Below, piece by piece: positions 56,022 through 62,823 of a DNA stretch of 64,000 nt; the stretch's first letter is position 1, and every line of letters starts with the position of its first letter. Origin of the DNA: Pseudomonas chlororaphis (GTDB lineage: Bacteria > Pseudomonadota > Gammaproteobacteria > Pseudomonadales > Pseudomonadaceae); contig NZ_MOAL01000004.1 of NCBI RefSeq assembly GCF_003731765.1, positions 248,001-312,000 on the forward strand, given 5' to 3'. The notes under the pieces are model-generated. The model was not told the DNA's origin. It saw only the letters and a list, made by a program, of their open reading frames with translations, and made no database searches. A program made the position numbers and the translations under genes.

Positions 56022-56993
56022 CTACAGCCAGCCGGAACGCTTGAAGCTGGCCCACAAGCCGATGCAGCCTACACCGATGAACCCCAGCACGCCGAAGTAG
56101 CCGTAGTGCCAGCTCAGCTCCGGCATGTTCTGGAAGTTCATCCCATAGATCCCCGCCACTGCGGTGGGGAACGCCAGGATCGCCGCCCAGGCGGCGAATT
56201 TGCGTTGCACCACACTTTGTCGCGAGGCTTCCAGCAGCACGCCGATCTCGATGGTCTGGCTGGCGATGTCGCGCAGGGTGGAAAGGTCCTCCATCTGCCG
56301 GGTCACGTGGATCTGCACGTCGCGGAAATACGGGCGCATGTTTTTGTCGATAAACGGGAAGCTGAGCTTCTGCAGCTCTTCGCTGATCTCTACCATTGGC
56401 GCCACATGGCGACGCAGGCGCAACACATCGCGGCGCAGGCCGTGAAGGTGCTGGACATCCCGTTCGTTGAGTGAGTTGCACAGCACGTTGCGCTCCAGTT
56501 CGTCGATCTCGGCGTGAATGGCTTCGCTGACCGGCTGGTAGTTCTCGGTGACGAAATCCAGCAGCGCGTAGAGCACAAAATCTTCCCCATGCTCCAGCAG
56601 CAGCGGTCGTGCTTCACAGCGCTGGCGCACATAGCCGTAGGATTTGGAGTGACCGTTGCGGGCCGTGATGATGTAGCCGTTGCCGGCAAAGATATGGGTC
56701 TCGATGAACTCCAGCTTGCCGCCTTCGCGCACGGGCGAGTAGGTGACGATAAACAGCGCGTCGCCGAAGGTTTCCAGCTTCGGCCGGCTGTGTTTTTCCA
56801 GGGCATCCTCGATGGCCAGTTCGTGCAGGTTGAACTGGCGTTGCAGATTGGCCAACTCGTGGGCATTGGGCTCTTCAAGGCCGATCCACACAAAGTGCCC
56901 GGGCTTGGCCGCCCAGGCCGCGCCTTCATCCAGGGTGATATCCGTAACTTTCTTGCCCGCGCTATAAACGGCAGCAGCAACAACTCTACCCAT
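56022..56993 (-). CDS. corA: CorA-family magnesium/cobalt transporter
   Basis: The 323-residue product has a large N-terminal cytoplasmic domain and two C-terminal membrane helices with the pore signature GMN (YGMNF, residues 284-286) followed by MPELSWHYGY. Membership in the CorA/ZntB group is clear; magnesium is the usual substrate. The start at 56993 gives MGRVVAAAVYSAG; longer upstream in-frame sequence is unlike the family. Convergent with the amidotransferase gene. Confidence 0.92.
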   Translation of the reverse strand: MGRVVAAAVYSAGKKVTDITLDEGAAWAAKPGHFVWIGLEEPNAHELANLQRQFNLHELAIEDALEKHSRPKLETFGDALFIVTYSPVREGGKLEFIETHIFAGNGYIITARNGHSKSYGYVRQRCEARPLLLEHGEDFVLYALLDFVTENYQPVSEAIHAEIDELERNVLCNSLNERDVQHLHGLRRDVLRLRRHVAPMVEISEELQKLSFPFIDKNMRPYFRDVQIHVTRQMEDLSTLRDIASQTIEIGVLLEASRQSVVQRKFAAWAAILAFPTAVAGIYGMNFQNMPELSWHYGYFGVLGFIGVGCIGLWASFKRSGWL

Positions 56994-57097
56994 GGTTCCG
57001 ATTCGCTTCTTCTTATCAATATGAGGGTGACAGGCCTTGAGCAGCTTAGCCTGCAATGCCTGATCAGAGTCAGTGTGCGTGCAAGAGTTCGGGGCAA

Positions 57098-57121
57098 TAA
57101 AAAACCCGCCAGCGGCGGGTT
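57098..57121 (-). terminator. Terminator of the PlsC gene
   Basis: Read leftward, the hairpin CCCGCC-GCT-GGCGGG is followed by six T. It lies 20 nt past the PlsC-type gene stop codon. Confidence 0.9.
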
Positions 57122-57140
57122 TGATCGACGAACAGTGGAA

Positions 57141-57863
57141 TCAGGCGCCTTGCAACTGCCGATCCATGGCGGCGATGCAGTCGCGCATCTGCTCGCGGCA
57201 CTGGGCCATCAACTGCGGCATGTCGTCCATGCTCAGCCCGGCGGTAGGGATGGCGGGCAGTGAGCGAATCAGAATCTTGCCGGCGCGCCAGCGGTTCAGG
57301 CGCATGTGCTTGATGTAGGTGCTGGCGCACACCGGAATGATCGGCACACCGGCGGCGATTGCCATTTGGAACGCGCCCTTCTTGAGGGGCAACAGCTCCT
57401 CGCCGAGGTTGCGGGTGCCTTCAGGGAAGACCCAGATCGACGTCTCTTTGTGCTGCAGCGTGTGGGTGGTGGTCAGCATCGAGCGACGGGCCTTTTGCGC
57501 ATTGCCGCGGTCAATCAGCACGTTGCCCGCCAGCCAGAACAACTGGCCAAAAAGTGGTACCCACTTCAGGCTCTTCTTGCCGATGCACACGGTACGCCGC
57601 GGCACCACGTTGCCGAACACGAACAGGTCGTAGTTGGACTGGTGGTTGGCGATGATCACGCAGCCGTTTGGCTTGTCCATCAAGGGCCCGACTTCGGCCT
57701 TGACCCGCAGGCCGAGGAAGCACATCGCCGGCAACGCATAAAAGCGGGCGCACAGGCGGCTGTTGTCAGGGTTGAAGGGGCGGCACAGCCCGAGCAGCAC
57801 GCCGAGCACACCGGCGGCGATAAAATGCAGGCCCATCAACAACATGCGAAACAGATACAGCAT
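57141..57863 (-). CDS. plsC: 1-acyl-sn-glycerol-3-phosphate acyltransferase
   Basis: This acyltransferase adds the second acyl chain to lysophosphatidic acid. The 240-residue product has N-terminal membrane helices, the HX4D motif NHQSNYD (His74, Asp79), and FPEGTRN. Pseudomonas genomes usually contain more than one PlsC-type protein, so this may be a paralog with special acyl preference. Confidence 0.9.
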   Translation of the reverse strand: MLYLFRMLLMGLHFIAAGVLGVLLGLCRPFNPDNSRLCARFYALPAMCFLGLRVKAEVGPLMDKPNGCVIIANHQSNYDLFVFGNVVPRRTVCIGKKSLKWVPLFGQLFWLAGNVLIDRGNAQKARRSMLTTTHTLQHKETSIWVFPEGTRNLGEELLPLKKGAFQMAIAAGVPIIPVCASTYIKHMRLNRWRAGKILIRSLPAIPTAGLSMDDMPQLMAQCREQMRDCIAAMDRQLQGA

Positions 57864-58026
57864 CTACAGGCCCACCGAGGCAAAAGGTGGCGCAGTGTAC
57901 GGATGTGCACTATTTTCGGCAATTACCGCGAGTAGGGCGCAGATGGCCGATATTTAAGTGCATGTTTCCGAGGGCAATCGCAGCCCTGATCTAGAGCGGC
58001 GGGAGATGTGTGGCGAGTACCGGGCA

Positions 58027-58053
58027 CAAAAAAGCCCCGCACATGGGCGGGGC
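58027..58053 (-). terminator. Terminator of the 64-residue minus-strand gene
   Basis: Read leftward, GCCCCGC and GCGGGGC form a hairpin followed by six T, 16 nt beyond the stop codon of the small gene at 58069-58263. The presence of this terminator supports that small gene being transcribed. Confidence 0.85.
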
Positions 58054-58068
58054 CTGTGGGTGCCGCCC

Positions 58069-58263
58069 TTACTTTCTCCTGGGCTGGGCTTTGGGGAAAA
58101 ACAACGAACCGCTGACGACGGGCATTGCCCCTGAACGACTCTTGCCTGCTGAAGACCTGCTTGGCCGTTCTTCAACATTGTCTTCGAAAGCCGCTTGGCC
58201 ACAGCGCACCAGGTTGTTGATTGGGAACTCATCCCCGTTGTCCTCGATATAAGGAGTACTCAT
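58069..58263 (-). CDS. Small protein of unknown function (64 aa)
   Basis: The 64-residue product begins MSTPYIEDNGDEFPINNLVRC and has a polar, probably disordered C-terminal half rich in Ser, Arg and Pro. GGAGGGAACAGGGAT immediately upstream provides Shine-Dalgarno sequence, and a good terminator follows. I recognise no family. Confidence 0.62.
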   Translation of the reverse strand: MSTPYIEDNGDEFPINNLVRCGQAAFEDNVEERPSRSSAGKSRSGAMPVVSGSLFFPKAQPRRK

Positions 58264-58515
58264 ATCCCTGTTCCCTCCAACAACCGACCAGTACCGGCAA
58301 GCACCTGATTGCCTGGGTAATACTGGCCGTCACAGCTTTTGAGACTAGACGGTCATTTACAGACTTGCCGACCGCTCGGGCAAAGGCCGACGAATGGCGG
58401 CGAATTCAACAGGAGCGGCACGGGGCTCGAGTGGCGTTAATCAGTACCTGCCAACGCGCCCACTCTGAAATAATCGCCACTTTCAGGTCGGCCCCACTCC
58501 ACAAGGATGAGTCCC

Positions 58516-59076
58516 ATGCAATGCGTTCCCTTGATCGATGCCAGTGCCGAGGTACAAGCCCAGGTACGTGCGCTGCGCAACCAGGCGGATGTGCGCAAAT
58601 ACATGTACACCTCCCATGAAATCAGCGAACAAGAGCACGCCAACTGGTTGAACTCACTGTCAGGCAATCCGCGCCAGGCGGTTTTTGTGGTGATGCTGGA
58701 AGGGCAGGCCGCCGGTGTGGTTTCGCTGAACGCCATCAACCCGCAGCAGAAAACCGCCGACTGGGCGTTTTATCTGGACACGCAGTTACAAGGCAAAGGC
58801 CTGGGCAGCCTGGTGGAGTTCTGGATGCTCGACTACGCCTTCAACACGGCGCAGTTGGAAAAACTCAACTGCGAGGTCCTGGAAACCAACCCGGCGGTGA
58901 TCAAGATGCACCAGAAGTTCGGCTTCCTGATAGAAGGCGTGCGGCGTCGCAATGTCATCAAGGACGGCCAGCGCATCGACGTCACCCTGCTGGGCATCAC
59001 CCGGGACGAATGGGCCAGCAAGCGCCCGAGCCTGGAACCGCTGATTGCACGCTTGGGCGGACTCGGTCGAGGCTGA
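58516..59076 (+). CDS. pseH: PseH-like UDP-4-amino-sugar N-acetyltransferase (GNAT)
   Basis: The 186-residue GNAT protein (VRALRNQADVRKYMYTSHEISEQEHANWLNSL... WAFYLDTQLQGKGLGSLVEFWMLDYAF... NCEVLETNPAVIKMHQKFGFLIEGVRRRNVIKDGQRIDVTLLGITRDEW) closely matches PseH, which acetylates a UDP-altrosamine intermediate of pseudaminic acid used on flagellin. AAGGA lies 8 nt before the ATG at 58516, and directly at an alternative ATG (58507). No other pse or flagellar gene is nearby, so it stands alone next to the element's integration site. Confidence 0.78.
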   Translation: MQCVPLIDASAEVQAQVRALRNQADVRKYMYTSHEISEQEHANWLNSLSGNPRQAVFVVMLEGQAAGVVSLNAINPQQKTADWAFYLDTQLQGKGLGSLVEFWMLDYAFNTAQLEKLNCEVLETNPAVIKMHQKFGFLIEGVRRRNVIKDGQRIDVTLLGITRDEWASKRPSLEPLIARLGGLGRG

Positions 59077-59088
59077 TCGACAGGCAAC

Positions 59089-59127
59089 AAAAAACCCCTG
59101 AGGCTTTGACGCCTTCAGGGGTTTTTT
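59089..59127. terminator. Bidirectional terminator between pseH and the tRNA-Ser remnant
   Basis: CCCCTGAGGC-TTTGAC-GCCTTCAGGGG has one bulge. It is flanked by six A on the left and six T on the right, so it can stop transcription both ways. It follows pseH and would also end the leftward tRNA-Ser transcript. Confidence 0.88.
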
Positions 59128-59139
59128 GTACATCGAATA

Positions 59140-59162
59140 TGGCGGTGAAGGAGGGATTCGAA
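59140..59162 (-). other. tRNA-Ser 3'-end remnant; attachment site (att core) of an integrated element
   Basis: Read leftward, the 23 nt are the 3' end of a Pseudomonas tRNA-Ser: T-loop TTCGAAT, T-stem strand CCCTC, acceptor strand CTTCACC, discriminator G and CCA at 59142-59140. Upstream of TTCGAA the T-stem partner and the rest of the tRNA are missing, and the sequence becomes unrelated and AT-rich. This is the pattern left when an element integrates into a tRNA 3' end and the intact tRNA is kept at its other end, here beyond the right edge. Confidence 0.75.
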
Positions 59163-59799
59163 ACTACCCGTGAGCGATTTTCGGAACCAGGCCCCCCGGT
59201 TTACAAGGGCTGTAGCCCAGCGGCGCGCATAGGATCTGTCCCATGGCGGTCCCATGGCTTAAATGCACCAGGTTGCTGAATGTGGTCGTATCAGGGGTTT
59301 TCCCCGTTTTATGTTGAGCCCTGGGAAAAAGGTAATTTTGGTAATGCGCTTTCAAAGTAGGGGATAAAACCCAATAAAATCAGGTGGTTGATAGGTTTTT
59401 GTAGAGGTAATAATAAGGTAATAAGATGGTTAGAAAATTACCTTTAGCATGAGTAATACCGAGTCACCGCCAGGCCCAGTAAAATAAGGGCTTGAACAAA
59501 ATATTACCTTTCGCCTTACCTAAAATTACTCTCTGAGGTAATGCCTGGAAGCCACGATTTACAAGGGCTCCAGCCGGTTTTCATCCATCGATTACCAAAA
59601 TTACCTTTTTCCCAGCCCTCATCTGAAAAATGGTCATGAATTATCAGTCCAGATGGTTTCCTATCAGCCCTAACCCCCTGAACTCGGGGCCCGATCCTCA
59701 TAGTGTTAGGCGGCTTAGGCACATTTTCAGTCATATTCCAAAAGTGTTCACCCTCGCGGTGGACAAAATGTGCACACTTTGCATGCCTAGCGAATGCCC
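59163..59799. other. Non-coding, repeat-dense left end of the element
   Basis: No convincing gene is seen. The stretch is AT-rich and contains the 25-bp inverted repeat (59321-59345 and 59591-59615), nine GGTAAT/ATTACC motifs between them and at their ends, and two copies of TTTACAAGGGCT (59200, 59558). It ends at the DUF3800 gene. Confidence 0.7.
59321..59615. repeat. 295-bp block bounded by a perfect 25-bp inverted repeat and filled with GGTAAT motifs
   Basis: The 25 nt at 59321-59345 (CTGGGAAAAAGGTAATTTTG...) are the exact reverse complement of 59591-59615; the match extends outward to 31 nt with two mismatches. GGTAAT or its complement occurs at 59331, 59340, 59406, 59417, 59437, 59503, 59537, 59591 and 59600, far above chance for 300 bp. 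Candidates are integrase/excisionase arm sites, a replication origin with iterons, or a MITE-like unit. Five-base flanks are not identical, so no target duplication is evident. Confidence 0.8.
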
Positions 59800-60816
59800 T
59801 CACTTGATCACTTGGCGCTGCTGACGACTCATCATGTTGGCTAGCTCGTTGACAGCACTGTCTAGTGCCCCCCCCGCTCCGAACGAAACGAACGTCAACG
59901 GACAAGGATCGACTAGGCTTTGCGTCATCAGGCGCCCGAGCAGCGCAGCAGCTCTAATGTTGTCTTTGAAGTCCTTCCTTAAGCACCTCCTGATCCCTGC
60001 GCTTAGCAAGTCAGCCAGCTGAACCCCAAAATTGTTCTTGGAGTCAACGAATTGAAAGTCCTCCCTGAAAATTTTTCCGAGATTCAGCGAGCCTGATAAG
60101 TCCTTCTCAATGCCGTAGCTTTCCCTTAGGTAGGTCGGCGCATCTTCTTTTGTAAATAAGTAGCTTGCGAGGTGGCTGTAATCAAATTCACTGCACGTGG
60201 CTATTGGGGACGACAAGGACATAGCCTGTAAGTACACGGGAGATAGCGTTTCAAAAGCTGACTCATACGCGGTCTTTGTTTCGCGTGCCTTTCGGTCAAC
60301 ACGCCACACAAATGCAGACAGGGTTGCTGGGTCATTTTGCGGGTAGTAGATGAGAGATTGCTGAAGCACCATTCTCATGAGCTCTACCTGACAGAACAGC
60401 TGGATATAGAGCTGATCAGACAGATTTCTCAGTTGATTCGCGGCGCTTTGAATAAGCTCGCGTCCTTCCTCATATTTCATTTTTTCTTTGTTGTTGAGTA
60501 TCGCTCTCACAGAGCCTTCCTTGTGAGTCGCGATGGCTGCAGGTGTGTTGAGGTGTGCGTCAGTCGCCACGCCGCACAGCGTGCAGTTCGCCCTTTCAAG
60601 CCGCCCAAGAAGACGGAAGTAGCTCATCTCATCCTTAAGCTTGCCAAGCTTCAGCTCTTCCGCGGGTGGCCCTTCATTTTCCTCCTTGAAATCGCATAGT
60701 GCCCGCCTGACCTCATCAAGACTTTTTTCCGGGATTACGACGGCAGCTACTGCACTCCAGGCAGCCTCGATAGGCGTAAAAACAAAGGTCCCGGACTCAT
60801 CGATAAATATGTGCAT
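59800..60816 (-). CDS. DUF3800 domain protein (RNase H-like fold, putative defence or phage cargo)
   Basis: The 338-residue product starts MHIFIDESGTF, the DUF3800 signature with Asp6/Glu7, and has the C-terminal VDSKNNFGVQLADLLSAGIRR motif of the family. DUF3800 proteins have a predicted RNase H-like fold and are common in phages, islands and defence loci, but no activity is established. The ATG at 60816 sits behind a G-rich ribosome-binding site; upstream in-frame codons add an unrelated leader. Its codon use is AT-richer than the chromosomal genes. Confidence 0.8.
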   Translation of the reverse strand: MHIFIDESGTFVFTPIEAAWSAVAAVVIPEKSLDEVRRALCDFKEENEGPPAEELKLGKLKDEMSYFRLLGRLERANCTLCGVATDAHLNTPAAIATHKEGSVRAILNNKEKMKYEEGRELIQSAANQLRNLSDQLYIQLFCQVELMRMVLQQSLIYYPQNDPATLSAFVWRVDRKARETKTAYESAFETLSPVYLQAMSLSSPIATCSEFDYSHLASYLFTKEDAPTYLRESYGIEKDLSGSLNLGKIFREDFQFVDSKNNFGVQLADLLSAGIRRCLRKDFKDNIRAAALLGRLMTQSLVDPCPLTFVSFGAGGALDSAVNELANMMSRQQRQVIK

Positions 60817-61457
60817 CCATACCCCCCATCTCTTTGGATAAATGACAGCCTGTGGTTCCACAACGATGTCAGGCGGCGGCCCAGCATGTGTAGCTACATC
60901 GATTCTTTGTAGTTTTGGTTTGCTATGACAGGTCGTGAAATATAGCCAACCCCCCAAAGGCCCTGTTTACAAGAGCTTGACTCGAATCGGTAGCTTTCTC
61001 ACTGAGCACTTTCAGCCATCCGGCGCGATCCACTCAGAAATGAAAAATCATTGGTTATGATGATTTTTACAGTTTTTCTCCAAGCGGGCTGGGCTTCTAA
61101 GAAATGACACCCTTTACAAGAGTCTTCGTCATGCCATGTAAGAGAATGACATTTCGCTGCAAAGCCTTGCACTCAGTGCAATCGCCACCTGCCGCCTAGA
61201 CCCCGCAGCAGGCCTGGGCGGGACCATGGTTTGCACTACCACGTGGCTTTGCACAAAAAAGCGACGCAAAGCCCGTCGGCGGGAGGGGGATAAGTGCTTT
61301 TTCAGCCAGTTTTTTTCTCAGGTCGGGCCTTTCCTCGGCACCGCCCTCAAAGCCTTCACTCTCCATGGCATTTCATCGCCTCGGCGTAGTCAGCCGTCCG
61401 CATCTCAATGTACTGTGTACTTATACAGTATTTCGTTGGGCGGTCAGAGGCTTGGTG
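60817..61457. other. 641-nt intergenic stretch of the element
   Basis: No convincing gene is seen; a 102-codon plus-strand frame at 61226-61534 runs into the next gene in another frame and looks spurious. The stretch holds two TTTACAAGAG motifs, an AAAAATCAT/ATGATTTTT inverted repeat (61043-61051 / 61060-61068) that may be an operator or terminator, and the LexA box at 61413. Confidence 0.5.
61413..61428. promoter_or_regulatory. LexA (SOS) box
   Basis: CTGTGTACTTATACAG has the CTG-N10-CAG layout and matches the E. coli-type consensus CTGTATATATATACAG at 13 of 16 positions. It ends 29 nt before the start codon of the small gene at 61458. This predicts DNA-damage induction of the downstream pair of genes. 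Confidence 0.7.
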
Positions 61458-61724
61458 ATGAACGAACAGAACTCGCGGGCATTGAGTGGCAACGCCAGTA
61501 CGATCAAGGCGTGGGAAGAGCTGCTACACAATGAGGCTGCGTTACTAGAGAACCCGGGAGCGCACCACAAAGCTCTACTTCAAAGCGCACATATGCTGCA
61601 TCAGGTGCACATCATTGACCGCGATGGCCTGAGTGATCTCCTGGAACAGGCAGATGGCGCCCTGGCGTACGCCGTGGAAGCGCTGCTTGACGTTACAGGT
61701 ACCGAATGTGAGGGGGCGGCCTGA
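61458..61724 (+). CDS. Small SOS-controlled protein of unknown function (88 aa)
   Basis: The 88-residue, mostly helical protein (MNEQNSRALSGNASTIKAWEELLHNEAALLENPGAHHKALLQSAHMLHQVHIIDRDGLSDLLEQADGALAYAVEALLDV) has an AGAGG ribosome-binding site before the ATG at 61458 and a LexA box just upstream. Its TGA overlaps the next ATG. I recognise no family, but the layout resembles small genes carried by Pseudomonas prophages. Confidence 0.72.
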   Translation: MNEQNSRALSGNASTIKAWEELLHNEAALLENPGAHHKALLQSAHMLHQVHIIDRDGLSDLLEQADGALAYAVEALLDVTGTECEGAA

Positions 61725-62020
61725 TGCATCTACTGGTTACCCCTATGCGCTGTCGTGGTGTGGCCCTGGAGCCTAAGGAGCGGGGTAAGTTTCGACCGTT
61801 CAAAGGAGACGTTCTGGTGACTTGTAACGAGAGTCCAGAGCTGGGGAGAAATTCGAGAATCGCTGAATTGCGGGTAGGGATGCCGCTTGACCCTTCCCCA
61901 CTGCCTCGATTGCTCGATGCGACGTTGGTCGGCATGGCGCCACTAGGGTTTGTACTGAGCGGAATCGAATTCATCGACGGATGCGCCTACGCGCAGTCTT
62001 GGCGGTGTCGTCTTGAATAA
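61724..62020 (+). CDS. Small protein of unknown function, coupled to the SOS gene (98 aa)
   Basis: The 98-residue product (MHLLVTPMRCRGVALEPKERGKFRPFKGDVLVTCNESPELGRNSRIAELRVGMPLDPSPLPRLLDATLVGMAPLGFVLSGIEFIDGCAYAQSWRCRLE) looks like a compact beta-rich domain with four cysteines. It starts within the stop of the 88-residue gene (TGATG), so both should be made together under LexA control. No family recognised. Confidence 0.7.
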   Translation: MHLLVTPMRCRGVALEPKERGKFRPFKGDVLVTCNESPELGRNSRIAELRVGMPLDPSPLPRLLDATLVGMAPLGFVLSGIEFIDGCAYAQSWRCRLE

Positions 62021-62057
62021 AGGCAAAGCAGGGGCCGAAGCCCCCACCCCCACGGCT

Positions 62058-62159
62058 CTAGGACTGCAGGATGATTTTCGCTAAGCGAAGCGACCAGTAG
62101 GCCGCTTGCAGAGCCCGGATCAGTTCTTCCGGCAAATACTTGTCAAGTAAATTTTTCAT
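62058..62159 (-). CDS. 33-residue amphipathic small protein
   Basis: A short frame encodes MKNLLDKYLPEELIRALQAA and 13 further residues ending LAKIILQS, predicted to be helical and amphipathic with aromatic residues mid-helix. AGGAG stands 8 nt before the ATG, a strong initiation signal, and the frame ends with TAG. Possible roles include a type I toxin-like peptide or a small phage regulator; neither is shown. It is convergent with the SOS-controlled pair. Confidence 0.6.
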   Translation of the reverse strand: MKNLLDKYLPEELIRALQAAYWSLRLAKIILQS

Positions 62160-62823
62160 TTACCTAATCTCCTGAGTTTAAGTAAACCTGCAGCCAAGCT
62201 ATCAAGACTGCAGAGTATCCCACTCAGTTTGGTAACGTCCCCGTGCAACTTAGCTCTAGAAAAATACTTAGTAATCTACCGTTAATTACGGGTAGTAGTC
62301 CGTTATTAACGGTCAAACTAACGAGCCAAACTTACTAAGTAAAATCGACTACTTAAGAGCTAATGACAACCTTGACAGGTTGACGGGCCAGTCACTTAGC
62401 CATACCCTTTGAAGTGCGAGCAACAAAAGAAGTCTGGTTACCGAGTGGTTAGACGAACTCTATCACAGGTTCCCAGCAGCGTTTCAAGTTGAAAAGCGCC
62501 ACAAAACGAGCCCGGCCTAGCCCGGGCTCGTTGCTTTCTGCCCGGCCGTGGCGCCCGGCCGCTGCATAGAATTTTATGCATCCTAGGAAATGTAGGGGTT
62601 TGGTAAGGTTTGTTAACTGAATACGGTTAACGCTATTCCACTAATAGTGGAAAAGTTAGAGATAAATATACCCGACGAACGGTCTTCGCCGGGCGACCTT
62701 ATCAAACCGCCCGGGCGCCTACTCTCCCGGCCGGGCGCCGAAAATACAATAAATCGCCACTTCATCGCTTAAGTTTGAGTCCTGCTTGCAATACTCTTTA
62801 TATCGAATATCCCCTCACTCTCT
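62160..62823. promoter_or_regulatory. Palindrome-rich regulatory stretch of the element (664 nt)
   Basis: No gene is seen. Several palindromes suited to phage-type repressors occur: CCGTTAATTACGG (near 62279), CCGTTATTAACGG (perfect, near 62301), ACTTAGTAA and TTACTAAGT (inverted, near 62265 and 62331), and CCACTAATAGTGG (perfect, near 62639). GC-rich hairpins follow at 62507-62530 and 62708-62741. It separates the rightward small genes from the leftward tail cluster and so probably contains promoters or a small RNA. Confidence 0.5.
62507..62530. terminator. Strong GC hairpin, possible terminator
   Basis: CGAGCCCGG-CCTAGC-CCGGGCTCG is a 9-bp perfect stem. It is followed on the plus strand by TTGCTTTCT and on the minus strand by TTTTG, so termination could occur either way. 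It may end a small RNA from the palindrome-rich stretch. Confidence 0.5.

Larger units (their letters stand above)
59200..61124 (+). repeat. Four direct copies of a TTTACAAGRGCY motif
   Basis: Same-orientation copies lie at 59200-59211 and 59558-59569 (both TTTACAAGGGCT followed by two variable bases and AGCC), 60966-60977 (TTTACAAGAGCT) and 61113-61124 (TTTACAAGAGTC). The first two share 16 of 18 positions. They flank the repeat block and the DUF3800 gene and could be protein-binding or recombination sites of the element. Confidence 0.6.

Noticed and set aside
61226..61534. 102-codon plus-strand frame before the SOS-controlled gene
   Set aside because: It has no good start signal and overlaps the LexA box and the next gene in a different frame.
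62440..62500. Possible tRNA-like segment (GGTTACCGAGTGGTTAGACG)
   Set aside because: Acceptor and anticodon stems could not be paired, so no tRNA is called.
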